A stretch of DNA of 15,120 nucleotides from Actinobacteria bacterium UBA4719 (lineage in GTDB: Bacteria; Actinomycetota; Actinomycetes; Actinomycetales; Dermatophilaceae), in contig DHJN01000022.1 in NCBI GenBank assembly GCA_002404345.1, forward strand, positions 7,190-22,309. The letters are read 5' to 3'. The notes beneath the pieces were generated by a model. That model was not told the origin of the DNA. It saw nothing but the letters and a program-made list of their open reading frames with translations, and did no database searches. This document shows, one piece after another, positions 1-7,573 of this stretch; the stretch's first letter is position 1; each line of letters begins with the position of its first letter. The position numbers and the translations under genes are program-made.

Positions 1-449
1 CCACCGATCACCTCGACCCGATGCGTGGCCCGCCGGTCGCGTACGACGTCCCAGACCGACCCGCACGCACCGGCCTTCGGGTCCCATGCCCCCAGCACCA
101 GACGCCCGATCCTTGCCAGCATCAACGCTCCTGCGCACATGATGCAGGGCTCGAGAGTGACGACCAGCGTGCAGTCCTCAAGCCGCCACCCACCCAGCAA
201 CGCAGCAGCCGCCCGTATGGCGACCACCTCAGCATGGGCGGTCGGGTCACCCTCCTCTTCCCGCTGGTTGTGCCCGACGCCGAGAACCTCCCCCTCTGGG
301 GAGAACACCAGCGCACCCACGGGCACGTCGCCCGCGGCGAGGGCCCCGAACGCGACATCGAGCGCCTGCCCCATCCACCCGGCATACCGCTGGTCGACGC
401 CGTGGCGGGCCGGCCCTGGATATTCGTTCACGCGATAAGTTTCGCCCAT
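1..449 (-). CDS. tadA: tRNA adenosine(34) deaminase TadA (C-terminus cut by window edge)
   Basis: The minus strand reads open from an ATG at 449-447 to base 1, giving 149 residues with the C-terminus outside the window. The zinc deaminase signature is complete: H72-A-E74 in the context [12 protein letters not shown], and P101-C102-x2-C105 in [11 protein letters not shown]. This is the TadA arrangement, which converts adenosine to inosine at the tRNA-Arg wobble position; the rest ([28 protein letters not shown]) also follows TadA closely. About 22 residues before the usual TadA start (near YAGWM) are extra, so a GTG at 431 or an ATG at 374 could be the real start. The ATG at 449 overlaps the divergent upp start, so promoter sequences of each gene must lie inside the other or transcripts must be leaderless. 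The family call is firm; the start is not. Confidence 0.93.
   Translation of the reverse strand, partial: MGETYRVNEYPGPARHGVDQRYAGWMGQALDVAFGALAAGDVPVGALVFSPEGEVLGVGHNQREEEGDPTAHAEVVAIRAAAALLGGWRLEDCTLVVTLEPCIMCAGALMLARIGRLVLGAWDPKAGACGSVWDVVRDRRATHRVEVIG
436..441 (+). promoter_or_regulatory. Candidate -10 element for leaderless upp
   Basis: TAAGTT fits the actinobacterial TANNNT -10 pattern and ends exactly 6 nt before the upp ATG, placing a transcription start on or next to the A of the start codon. No convincing -35 is visible. It lies inside the N-terminal codons of tadA on the other strand. Confidence 0.35.
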
Positions 450-1086
450 GCGCGTCCACATTGCCGACCATCCGCTCATCGCCCACAAGCTCACGGCGCT
501 GCGGGACAAGAACACCGACACCCCCACCTTCCGCCGGTTGGCCGACGAGCTGGTGACGTTGCTGGCCTACGAGGCGACTCGCGACGTCCGGGTCGAGCCC
601 GTCAACATCGAGACTCCCGTCGCCCCCACTCGCGGCGTGAAGCTGGCGAGCCCCAAGCCACTGGTTGTGCCGATCCTGCGCGCCGGCCTGGGCATGCTCG
701 ACGGCATGGTGCGGTTGTTGCCGACCGCCGAGGTCGGCTTCCTCGGCATGGTGCGCAACGAGGAGACGCTCGAGGCCACGACCTACGCGAACCGTCTGCC
801 CGACGACCTGTCCGGGCGCCAGTGCTACCTGCTCGACCCCATGCTCGCGACCGGCGGCACCCTGGCTGCGGCCATTCACTACCTGGTCGACCTGGGCGCC
901 GACGACATCACTGCGATCACGTTGCTGTCGGCACCCGAGGGGATCGCGAGGCTCGAGGCCACCACGGCCGACCTCGACGTCCCCATCAGCATTGTGACGG
1001 GCGCCATGGACGAGAAGCTCAACGAGCTCGGCTACATCGTGCCCGGTCTCGGTGATGCAGGAGACCGTCTGTACGGCATCGTCTGA
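448..1086 (+). CDS. upp: Uracil phosphoribosyltransferase
   Basis: This cytosolic pyrimidine-salvage enzyme makes UMP and pyrophosphate from uracil and PRPP. The 212 residues match the usual UPRT length. The PRPP-binding motif is [11 protein letters not shown] at residues 128-138, the segment PILRAGLGM lies near 75-83, and the diagnostic uracil-binding tail PGLGDAGDR is at 199-207. No Shine-Dalgarno sequence precedes the ATG (the preceding bases are tttcgccc). A TANNNT -10-like hexamer ends 6 nt before the ATG, which suggests a leaderless mRNA. It is divergent from tadA, and a weak hairpin follows the stop. Confidence 0.97.
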   Translation: MRVHIADHPLIAHKLTALRDKNTDTPTFRRLADELVTLLAYEATRDVRVEPVNIETPVAPTRGVKLASPKPLVVPILRAGLGMLDGMVRLLPTAEVGFLGMVRNEETLEATTYANRLPDDLSGRQCYLLDPMLATGGTLAAAIHYLVDLGADDITAITLLSAPEGIARLEATTADLDVPISIVTGAMDEKLNELGYIVPGLGDAGDRLYGIV

Positions 1087-1104
1087 GCGCAGACCGGCGC
1101 GCCT

Positions 1105-1120
1105 CACCCGCGACGGGGTG
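1105..1120 (+). terminator. Weak candidate terminator after upp
   Basis: CACCC (1105-1109) pairs with GGGTG (1116-1120) around a 6-nt loop, 19 nt after the upp stop. The stem is only 5 bp and no clean T-run follows, so this is tentative. Confidence 0.25.
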
Positions 1121-1125
1121 CTGCT

Positions 1126-1155
1126 TTGGCATTGTTGTTGCTGCCTTGGCATAGT
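1126..1155 (+). promoter_or_regulatory. Sigma-70-type promoter for the small membrane protein/PH operon
   Basis: TTGGCA (1126-1131) is separated by 18 bp from CATAGT (1150-1155). Both hexamers match consensus at 4 of 6 positions. It is the only good candidate between the upp stop and the next start codon, leaving a leader of roughly 40 nt that contains a strong ribosome binding site. Confidence 0.5.
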
Positions 1156-1201
1156 GAGGCCGAGTTGGAACCACCGCAGGATGCCTTACCAAGGAGATGA
1201 C

Positions 1202-1372
1202 ATGCCACGCCTCAAGAAGATCGTGCCCTGGACTCTGCTTGCCTTCTTTGTCTACGCGATCGTGACGTCGCCGACCCAAGCTGCCAGCCTCGTCCACACG
1301 GTCTGGGACATCGTCCTGGAGGGCCTCAAGGGCATCGGCGGCTTCTTCGACGCCGTGCTGAACAAGAAGTAG
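1202..1372 (+). CDS. Small membrane protein of 56 aa, unknown function
   Basis: The start is fixed by an excellent ribosome binding site, AAGGAGAT, ending 4 nt before the ATG. The product has a basic N-terminus (MPRLKK), one hydrophobic helix at about residues 7-22 (IVPWTLLAFFVYAIVT), and an amphipathic C-terminal half (VWDIVLEGLKGIGGFFDAVLNKK). The positive N-terminus suggests a cytoplasmic N-end and a single membrane anchor; TQA-A could alternatively be read as a signal-peptidase site. It lies 9 nt upstream of the PH-domain gene, so the two are cotranscribed and probably act together at the membrane. I know no function for it. Confidence 0.8.
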   Translation: MPRLKKIVPWTLLAFFVYAIVTSPTQAASLVHTVWDIVLEGLKGIGGFFDAVLNKK

Positions 1373-1381
1373 GGGGCCGCG

Positions 1382-2158
1382 ATGGCGCGACCTGACCTCG
1401 AGGAACGGCTACGTCGCAGCGGAATGGAACGCTACCTCCTGGACGGCGAGCGACCCGTCATCGCCGAACGCCAGCACTGGGCCAAGGTTGCCGAGCCGGT
1501 CGCTTCCGGCTGTGCCGGGCTCGTCGTTGCCGTCATTACCGTCTTCCTGGTTTACGCAGTCGACTCCTCTCTGCCTTCCAACCTTGACGTCCTTCTCGTT
1601 GTTCTCTTGCTGCCCTGTTCCTATCTCTTGGTGCGGGGCGCCCTGAAGTGGGTCATGTGGCGGAAGAACTGGTTCGTCGCCACGGACAAGCGCATGCTGC
1701 TGAACTATGGGCTGATCAACGTGAACGTCGCCATGCTCTCGTTGAGCAAGGTCGTCGACCTGTCCTACACCCGCTCAACGATGGGGTATCTGCTCGGTTA
1801 TGGCACGTTCGTGCGGGAGAGCGCAGGCCAGAACCAATCCCTGCGCGAGGTCGGGTGGGTGAAAAGACCCGAGGAGACCTACGCCAAGCTCTGCGCTGCG
1901 ATCTTCGGCCTCGTCGACCAGCAGCGCGGGACCGACACGGACGTCCAGGACTCCGAGGGCGGGCCACGTCAACAGACTCACAACCGGTATGCCGGTTTTC
2001 CGGCTCCCGCCAAGGGACCGGACACGACGGACCACTCGACGGGCCCCCATACCCGGCCGGCCGAACCAGAGCAGGACGACAGCGATTCGTGGCACCCGGA
2101 CCCGACCCTGGACGAAGCAGGCATCCACGAGGCCGACACCGGGCCCATCCCGATCTGA
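1382..2158 (+). CDS. PH domain-containing membrane protein
   Basis: The protein has 258 residues: a cytosolic N-terminus with the ERYLLDGERPVIAERQHWA pattern seen before bacterial PH domains, two membrane helices at about 41-62 and 68-86, then a bacterial PH domain (bPH_2/YdbS-type) at about 90-175. The domain core contains WFVATDKRMLL, INVNVAMLSLSKVVDLSY and YGTFVRESAGQ, typical of this fold. The last 75 residues are polar and acidic with many Asp, Pro and Thr, and look disordered. A GGGGG stretch precedes the ATG, and only 9 nt separate it from the small membrane protein. The family is clear; the cellular role is not established. Confidence 0.88.
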   Translation: MARPDLEERLRRSGMERYLLDGERPVIAERQHWAKVAEPVASGCAGLVVAVITVFLVYAVDSSLPSNLDVLLVVLLLPCSYLLVRGALKWVMWRKNWFVATDKRMLLNYGLINVNVAMLSLSKVVDLSYTRSTMGYLLGYGTFVRESAGQNQSLREVGWVKRPEETYAKLCAAIFGLVDQQRGTDTDVQDSEGGPRQQTHNRYAGFPAPAKGPDTTDHSTGPHTRPAEPEQDDSDSWHPDPTLDEAGIHEADTGPIPI

Positions 2159-2209
2159 CGCTGCACAACTACCTGGGCTGACGACGCGCCACTGAGAGTT
2201 ACGTCACGA

Positions 2210-2240
2210 TTGGGCGCCTCAAGGGTGGCCGGTCTATGGT
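2210..2240 (+). promoter_or_regulatory. Candidate promoter of the permease pseudogene
   Basis: TTGGGC (2210-2215) and TATGGT (2235-2240) are 19 bp apart, upstream of a GC-rich leader (2243-2276) that contains the palindrome CCCCCGGGGG. The spacing is slightly long, so confidence is low. Confidence 0.3.
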
Positions 2241-2301
2241 GGCCGCGGGCGACCGCCCCCGGGGGTTTCCCCGTCACCGTCGAGCGACGAGGAGATCCCT
2301 C

Positions 2302-3355
2302 ATGAGCGTCTTTCGGACCAAGTCAATCGAGCAGTCGATCCAAGAAACCGACGAGCCCGAGTTCGCATTTCGACCTGCTGGCCTTCCTGTTGGTGGCCGT
2401 GGTGACCGTCCTGATCGCGATCGGCATCAAGGAGTCGATGCGCGTCAACCTGGTCCTCGTTGGGGTCAAGCTGTTCGTCGTGCTGTTCGTCATCATTGCC
2501 GGCATCGGCTTCATCAACTCTGCCAACTACACCCCGTTCATCCCCAAGGCGATATCGGGGGCCAGCAGCAGTGGCATCCATGCACCGCTGATCCAGCTGC
2601 TGTTCGGGCTCACACCCACCACCTTCGGCGTCGGTGGAATCGTGGCCGGCGCCTCGTTGGTGTTCTTCGCGTACATCGGCTTCGACGTCGTCGCGACCAC
2701 CGCCGAAGAGGCCAAGAACCCCCAGCGCGACATGCCGATTGGCATCATCGCGTCGCTGTCCATCTGCACGGTCCTCTACATCGCTGTGGCGCTGGTGATC
2801 ACCGGGATGGTCCGCTACGACAAGATCGACCCCTCCGCCGCACTCGCAAGTGCCTTCGAGTCGGTGGGCAAGGGCGGTTATGCCACGCTGATCGCCGGCG
2901 GAGCGGTCGCCGGCCTGACCACGGTGGTCATGACGTTGATGATCGGTGCCACCCGCGTGGTGTTTGCGATGAGCCGCGACTGGCTGCTGCCCAAGAGCCT
3001 GGCTCATGTCAACCCCCGAACGGGGACACCGGTCAAGCTGACGTTGATCATCGGCACGTTGGCGGCCTTCACCCTCGTCTCGATCGCGGTCCCGATCCTG
3101 CGCCGGAGACGCCCCGACCTGAAGCGGCCGTTCAAGGTGCCCTTCTCCCCCGTTGTTCCGATCGTCGCGGCGCTCATCTGCCTCTACCTGATGCTCAACC
3201 TCAGCGTCGAGACCTGGCTTCGGTTCGTCATCTGGATGGCGCTGGGCTTCCTGATCTACACCTTCTACGGCCGCAAGCGCAGCCGGATGGCGGTCGCCGA
3301 GTCCGATGGTCGGGTGCCCGCGGTCGAAAAGGTCCCGAGCCTCACAGGTTCTTGA
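2302..3355 (+). pseudogene. APC-superfamily (CAT/YfnA-type) amino-acid permease, internally deleted and frameshifted
   Basis: The gene begins normally: ribosome binding site GAGGAGAT, then ATG at 2302 and the family N-terminus MSVFRTKSIEQSIQETDEPE. Near 2365 the match jumps frame and resumes at FDLLAFLLVAVVTVLIAIG (from 2369), about residue 150 of normal family members. Roughly 130 residues carrying the first four or five membrane helices and the substrate-binding GxGIF segment are absent, and the joined parts are out of frame. The body then reads well (GIKESMRVNLVLVG, FFAYIGFDVVATTAEEAKNPQRD, RRRRPDLKRPFKVPFSP). A second gap is in frame: LTLIIGTLAAFTLVSIAV lacks the roughly 22 residues that usually lie between the TG and NIGTL segments (about 3063). 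Intact relatives transport cationic or neutral amino acids; this copy should be non-functional. A TTG at 2390 could start a truncated product, but that would still lack half the fold. The 3' end overlaps pntB by 14 nt, convergently. Confidence 0.88.
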
Positions 3356-4736
3356 CGCTGGTCACGACCTTGGAAAGCGACTCCTTCGCATCGCCGAACA
3401 GCAGCATCGTCTTCGGGTCGTAGAGCAGCTCGTTCTCGATGCCGGCAAAGCCGGGACGCATGGACCGCTTGAGGAAGACCACCTGCTGGGCATCGCCGAC
3501 CTCGAGGATCGGCATGCCGTAGATCGGCGCACCCGGCGAGGTCTTGGCAGCCGGGTTGACGACGTCGTTGGCACCGACCACCAGCGCCACGTCGGCGGTC
3601 GCGAACTGTGGGTTCACCTCATCCATCTCCTTGAGCACCTCGTAGGGCACGTTGGCCTCCGCCAGAAGGACATTCATGTGTCCGGGCATGCGCCCCGCCA
3701 CCGGATGTATGCCGTAGAGCACCTCGATGCCGCGGGACTCAAGCAGCTCGGCGAGCTCGCAGAGCGTGTGCTGAGCCTGGGCGACGGCCAACCCGTAGCC
3801 GGGGACGATGATGACCTTGCGGGCGTAACCGAGCAGGATCGCGACATCCTCCGCCGACCCGGAGCGCACCGGGCGGTCCTCCACGGACCCGGCAGCCACG
3901 ACGGCGTGAGCCTTGAACGCACCAAACAGTGTCGATGTCAGGGAACGCCCCATCGCCGCCGCCATCAGGCGGGTCAGGATGGTGCCGCTTGCGCCGACGA
4001 GGGTGCCCGCGACGAGCAGCAGCACGTTGCCGAGGACATAGCCGCTGGCCGCCACCGACAGGCCGGTGAAAGCGTTCAACAGCGAGATGACGATCGGCAC
4101 GTCCGCGCCGCCGACCGGCAGGACGAAGAGCACACCGACGATCAGCGAGACCGCAGCCAGAGCGCCCAGCAGCGGAGGGTTGAGGGTCGCGTCCGCCAGG
4201 TCGACTACGACCGCGGCGGCCAGCGCGACTGCGGCAAGCAGGGATCCGCCGAAGACGAACGGGCCGCCGGGGTAGGTCACCTTCCGGGTCGTCATCAGCC
4301 CCTGCAGCTTCATGAACGTGATCACCGAACCCGAGAAGGAGACCGTGCCGACCAGCACCGTGAACCCTCCCGCAGCGGCGGCGATCGCCGACACGTCCGA
4401 CGCGTCGGCCATCTCGATACCGGCGACCAGGGCAGCAGCAGCGCCACCGACACCGTTGAACAGCGCGACCAGCTGCGGCATCTGCGTCATCGCGACCAGA
4501 CGGGCTGCGGGGACACCGGCCGCAGACCCGATGACGATCGCGCCGACGATCAGACCCACATGGTCAAGATCGTTGGAGATGAACGAGATCAGGACCGCGA
4601 GCACGCCGCCGCCGGCACCGATCAGGTTGCCGCGACGGGCCGTTCCGGGCGCGGACAGACCCTTGAGCGCGAGGATGAAGCAGCTTGCGGCGACCAGATA
4701 AGCAACTGCGGTCCAGGTTGGTGACAGCAGACTCAT
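3342..4736 (-). CDS. pntB: Proton-translocating NAD(P) transhydrogenase subunit beta
   Basis: With PntA this integral membrane subunit couples proton flow to hydride transfer from NADH to NADP+, supplying NADPH. Its length (464 aa) is normal. The first roughly 260 residues form the membrane domain with many hydrophobic helices. Domain III follows with the NADP-binding motif GYGLAVAQAQH (313-323), IHPVAGRMPGHMNVLLAEA (343-361), VGANDVVNPAA (387-397) and KRSMRPGFAG (423-432). At the position of the E. coli membrane His91 the sequence reads ALFNGVGG (Asn94), a variant I recall from other bacterial enzymes. The start overlaps the pntA2 stop by ATGA (4733-4736), indicating translational coupling. 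Confidence 0.97.
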   Translation of the reverse strand: MSLLSPTWTAVAYLVAASCFILALKGLSAPGTARRGNLIGAGGGVLAVLISFISNDLDHVGLIVGAIVIGSAAGVPAARLVAMTQMPQLVALFNGVGGAAAALVAGIEMADASDVSAIAAAAGGFTVLVGTVSFSGSVITFMKLQGLMTTRKVTYPGGPFVFGGSLLAAVALAAAVVVDLADATLNPPLLGALAAVSLIVGVLFVLPVGGADVPIVISLLNAFTGLSVAASGYVLGNVLLLVAGTLVGASGTILTRLMAAAMGRSLTSTLFGAFKAHAVVAAGSVEDRPVRSGSAEDVAILLGYARKVIIVPGYGLAVAQAQHTLCELAELLESRGIEVLYGIHPVAGRMPGHMNVLLAEANVPYEVLKEMDEVNPQFATADVALVVGANDVVNPAAKTSPGAPIYGMPILEVGDAQQVVFLKRSMRPGFAGIENELLYDPKTMLLFGDAKESLSKVVTSVKNL

Positions 4737-5071
4737 CGACCGGCCTCCACCTTGTTAGCGCCAGGCTTGTCGTCCCCAGGGCGCCGGCTCTGACCTCGGC
4801 CCTTGAACATCTCGAGCATGCGGTCGGTCACCACGAAGCCACCCACCATGTTGATGGTGGCCAGAACCACGGCAACTAGGCCGAGGACGAGACCAATCGT
4901 CGACTTGGTCTGGCCGGTCACGATGATCGCGCCGACCATGATGACGCCGTGAATCGCATTGGCACCACTCATCAACGGGGTGTGCAGGGTCGTCGAGACC
5001 TTGGAGACGACCTCGAAGCCGACGAAGACCGCCAGCACGAAGATCGTCAACATGGCGATGCCATCCATCAC
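4733..5071 (-). CDS. pntA2: NAD(P) transhydrogenase alpha subunit, membrane part (PntA2)
   Basis: This 112-aa protein equals the C-terminal membrane domain of single-chain E. coli PntA, here split off as in many actinobacteria and in Rhodospirillum. Three hydrophobic helices lie at about 5-19, 38-53 and 58-80. The hallmark segment VSKVSTTLHTPLMSGANAI spans residues 22-40. The tail after residue 90 is basic and polar. Both ends overlap neighbours by ATGA (5068-5071 and 4733-4736), so the three subunits are translated as a coupled unit. A second Met follows the first immediately, so the start may shift by one codon. Confidence 0.96.
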   Translation of the reverse strand: MMDGIAMLTIFVLAVFVGFEVVSKVSTTLHTPLMSGANAIHGVIMVGAIIVTGQTKSTIGLVLGLVAVVLATINMVGGFVVTDRMLEMFKGRGQSRRPGDDKPGANKVEAGR

Positions 5072-6189
5072 GCCTCCAGGAGTTGAGCAGTGGGGGCGTG
5101 GCGGACCACGCCGTCGTGGACGATGCAGGCCCCGTCGAGCACGTCGTCGTCGAGGTCCAGGGAGAACCCTTCGGGCGTCAGTGCGAGGGCGAGCAGATTG
5201 GTCACGTTCTTGGCGTAGAGCCGTGAGGCGTCCACCGGCATGGCCGAGGCGGCGTCAGCCATGCCGAACAAGCGCACGCCGCCGGCCCAGATCTCCTGTC
5301 CCGCAACGGATCCCTCGATGTTGCCGCCACTCTCTGCGGCCAGGTCAACCGCGACGGAACCGGCCGCCATACCGGCGAGCATGGCGGCGGTGACCAGCCG
5401 CGGCGCCGGGCGCCCGGGCACCGCAGCGGTCGTGATGAGCACGTCGGACTTGGCGAGGTAGGGCGCCAGCGCCTGCTGCTGCCGGACGGCACGATCCTCG
5501 CTGAGCTCCTTGGCGTATCCGCCGGTGCCCTCGACCGCGTCAAGGCCGAGGTCCAGGAACTTGCCTCCCACCGACTTGACCTCATCGGCTGAGGACGGCC
5601 GCACGTCATAGGCCTCGACGATCGCGCCAAGTCGCTTGGCGGTCGCGATCGCCTGCAGCCCGGCAACGCCGGCGCCGAGCACCAGCACCCTGGCCGGTGG
5701 CACGGTGCCCGCGGCGGTCATGAACAGCGGGAAGAACTTCGGCAGCCGCATCGCCGCCTCAAGCGTGCAGCGATAACCGGCCACGAGCGCCTGCGAGCTG
5801 AGCGCGTCCATCGACTGAGCCCGGGAGATCCGGGGCACGAGCTCCATCGCCAGAGCACTGATCCCGTTGTCCCGCAACGCCCGTATGCCGTCCAGCTCAC
5901 CCGGTCCGGTCACAAAGCCCACCGTTGCGGCGCCGCGTCGCAACCGCGCCACCTGCTCGGGAAGCAGGGGACGGACATGTGCGACCAGATCCGCGTCGGC
6001 CAGCACATCGCCGGCACGGACCTCAGCGCCGACGGTGCCATACATCTCATCGGAGGCCATCGCGCCATTGCCGGCGCCGGACTCGACGAGGACCCGATGA
6101 CCCCCCTTGACCAGGGTCGCGACGGCGTCAGGGGTGAGGGCGACACGGCGCTCACCAGGTCGGACTTCGGCAGGTACACAGACCAACAT
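5068..6189 (-). CDS. pntA1: NAD(P) transhydrogenase alpha subunit, NAD-binding part (PntA1)
   Basis: This soluble domain I, 373 aa, binds NAD(H) and delivers hydride to PntB domain III. It is related to alanine dehydrogenase: PAEVRPGERRVALTPD at 6-21, SMDALSSQALVAGYR at 126-140, the Rossmann loop LGAGVAGLQA at 171-180 with YDVRP at 194-198, and the alanine-dehydrogenase-like VDLAAESGGNIEGS near the C-terminal third. No Shine-Dalgarno sequence is visible before the ATG; instead TAGGGT lies 6 nt upstream, suggesting a leaderless mRNA. It is the first gene of pntA1-pntA2-pntB and is divergent from the nickel transporter. Confidence 0.96.
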   Translation of the reverse strand: MLVCVPAEVRPGERRVALTPDAVATLVKGGHRVLVESGAGNGAMASDEMYGTVGAEVRAGDVLADADLVAHVRPLLPEQVARLRRGAATVGFVTGPGELDGIRALRDNGISALAMELVPRISRAQSMDALSSQALVAGYRCTLEAAMRLPKFFPLFMTAAGTVPPARVLVLGAGVAGLQAIATAKRLGAIVEAYDVRPSSADEVKSVGGKFLDLGLDAVEGTGGYAKELSEDRAVRQQQALAPYLAKSDVLITTAAVPGRPAPRLVTAAMLAGMAAGSVAVDLAAESGGNIEGSVAGQEIWAGGVRLFGMADAASAMPVDASRLYAKNVTNLLALALTPEGFSLDLDDDVLDGACIVHDGVVRHAPTAQLLEA

Positions 6190-6195
6190 GTGCCG

Positions 6196-6201
6196 ACCCT
6201 A
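6196..6201 (-). promoter_or_regulatory. Candidate -10 element for leaderless pntA1
   Basis: On the minus strand TAGGGT (TANNNT) ends 6 nt before the pntA1 ATG, the same geometry as at upp and the nickel transporter. No clear -35 was found. Confidence 0.35.
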
Positions 6202-6297
6202 TGGCCCCCCGGTGTCCTAGCCGGTATTGGGTCCCAGGTCACCGTCCCGGCGGGTCGCAGGCCACGCTGCTGGACGGCCGCTCAGCCAAAGCGACTA

Positions 6298-6314
6298 TTG
6301 CGAATGACTTGCAG
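6298..6314 (+). promoter_or_regulatory. Probable Nur (nickel-responsive Fur family) operator
   Basis: TTGCGA-ATGAC-TTGCAG matches the published Streptomyces Nur box tTGCaa-N5-ttGCAA at 5 of 6 positions in each half, with exact 5-bp spacing. It sits 30 bp before the start codon of a nickel/cobalt transporter, and its second half occupies the -35 position relative to the -10 at 6332. That is the right place for repression when nickel is plentiful. Confidence 0.6.
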
Positions 6315-6331
6315 CAAGGGCTCACGATGGC

Positions 6332-6337
6332 TAACGT
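6332..6337 (+). promoter_or_regulatory. Candidate -10 element for the leaderless nickel transporter gene
   Basis: TAACGT fits TANNNT and lies 17 bp after TTGCAG (6309-6314) and 6 nt before the ATG. The implied transcription start is at the start codon; no Shine-Dalgarno sequence is present. Confidence 0.45.
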
Positions 6338-6343
6338 GCTGCC

Positions 6344-7426
6344 ATGAACTCCCTCGGACACACCGCAGTCTCAGGCGACGAGCGTCGAAGCCTGTTGGGC
6401 ATGGGGGGCTTCATCTTGTTGCTGCACGTCGTCGGCTGGGGGGTGCTGGTCGGCTTCGTGATACCACACGGCTACGCGGTCGGCGGGCAGCTGCTGGGGG
6501 TCGGACTGGGCGTCACGGCATACACGCTCGGCATGCGGCACGCATTCGACGCCGATCACATCGCAGCCATCGACAACTCGACCCGCAAGCTGATGGGCGA
6601 GGGCAAACGTCCACTCAGCGTCGGGTTCTGGTTCAGCCTGGGCCACAGCTCGGTCGTCTTCGTCATGGTGGCGCTGCTCGCGTTCGGCATCCGCGCCCTG
6701 GCCACACAGCTCGGCGACGACCGGTCCGCGGTCCAACGCGTCACCAGCGTGTGGGGCACGTCGGTCTCGGGCATCTTCCTGATCCTCATCGGCCTGATCA
6801 ACCTGGCCGCATTGATCGGCATCCTCAAGGTCTTCCGGGCGATGCGCCACGGCCACTTCGACGAGGCCGCCCTCGAAGAGCAGCTGGACAAGCGCGGCTT
6901 CCTCAACCGGATCCTGCGACCGGTCACCAGGGCCGTCTCCAAGCCGTGGCACATGTTCCCGGTCGGGCTCCTGTTCGGTCTCGGCTTCGACACTGTCACC
7001 GAGGTAGGACTGCTGGTAGTCGCCGGCGGTGCGGCTGCCGGGAGCCTGCCGTGGTGGGCCATCCTGACGCTGCCGATCCTGTTTGCCGCCGGCATGTCGC
7101 TGTTGGACACCATCGACGGCTCGTTCATGAACTTCGCGTACGGCTGGGCGTTCTCCAAGCCGGTCCGCAAGATCTACTACAACATCATCATCACGGCGCT
7201 GTCCGTGGCCGTTGCCCTTCTGATCGGCGGCATCGAGCTCATCTCCATCCTCACCGAGAAGCTCGGCATCACCACCGGTCTCCTGGCTGGGATCGGTTCG
7301 GTCAACCTCAACAGCGTGGGCTACTGGATCGTCGGCATGTTCGTGGCCACCTGGGCAGCTGCGCTGGCTGTATGGCGTTTCGGCCGCATCGAGCAGCGGT
7401 GGGAGTCACACCTCAACGAGTCCTGA
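6344..7426 (+). CDS. nicT: NiCoT-family nickel/cobalt transporter (HoxN/HupN/NixA type)
   Basis: This inner-membrane permease takes up Ni2+ and/or Co2+ with high affinity. All four family signatures are present in 360 residues: RHAFDADHI at 65-73 (the metal-selecting HX4DH), FSLGHSSVVF at 97-106, LGFDTVTE at 213-220 (the usual Ala is Val here), and GMSLLDTIDG at 250-259. About eight hydrophobic helices flank a charged central loop (about 165-200). An upstream Nur-type operator supports nickel as a substrate. No urease or hydrogenase gene is visible in this window, so the consumer enzyme must be elsewhere. Metal preference cannot be decided from sequence alone. Confidence 0.95.
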   Translation: MNSLGHTAVSGDERRSLLGMGGFILLLHVVGWGVLVGFVIPHGYAVGGQLLGVGLGVTAYTLGMRHAFDADHIAAIDNSTRKLMGEGKRPLSVGFWFSLGHSSVVFVMVALLAFGIRALATQLGDDRSAVQRVTSVWGTSVSGIFLILIGLINLAALIGILKVFRAMRHGHFDEAALEEQLDKRGFLNRILRPVTRAVSKPWHMFPVGLLFGLGFDTVTEVGLLVVAGGAAAGSLPWWAILTLPILFAAGMSLLDTIDGSFMNFAYGWAFSKPVRKIYYNIIITALSVAVALLIGGIELISILTEKLGITTGLLAGIGSVNLNSVGYWIVGMFVATWAAALAVWRFGRIEQRWESHLNES

Positions 7427-7522
7427 GCCCTTTCCCGAGCCAGGCACGCGGTCACCCGGCAGCCGAACACCCTTCCGCACCGACTCTCCCCAGCTCCGCA
7501 CTTCTGGGCAGCCAGCTATGCC

Positions 7523-7566
7523 CCCATTTGTCCCGTCGGCGACACGCGCTCCCATGTGTCCCGTCG
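7523..7566 (+). repeat. Two-copy 16-bp direct repeat, 28-bp period
   Basis: CCCATTTGTCCCGTCG (7523-7538) recurs as CCCATGTGTCCCGTCG (7551-7566), with 15 of 16 bases identical and a spacing of 28 bp. Confidence 0.8.
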
Positions 7567-7573
7567 CCAAATG
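7525..7573 (+). terminator. Candidate hairpin after the nickel transporter gene
   Basis: CATTTG (7525-7530) can pair with CAAATG (7568-7573), and GGCGAC (7538-7543) with GTCGCC (7563-7568), sharing one base. The structure begins about 100 nt after the nicT stop and has no T-run, so a terminator role is only a guess. Confidence 0.25.

Noticed and set aside
21..1055. Long plus-strand frame across tadA and upp
   Set aside because: It is a high-GC shadow, rich in Arg/His/Pro, across two clearly identified genes.
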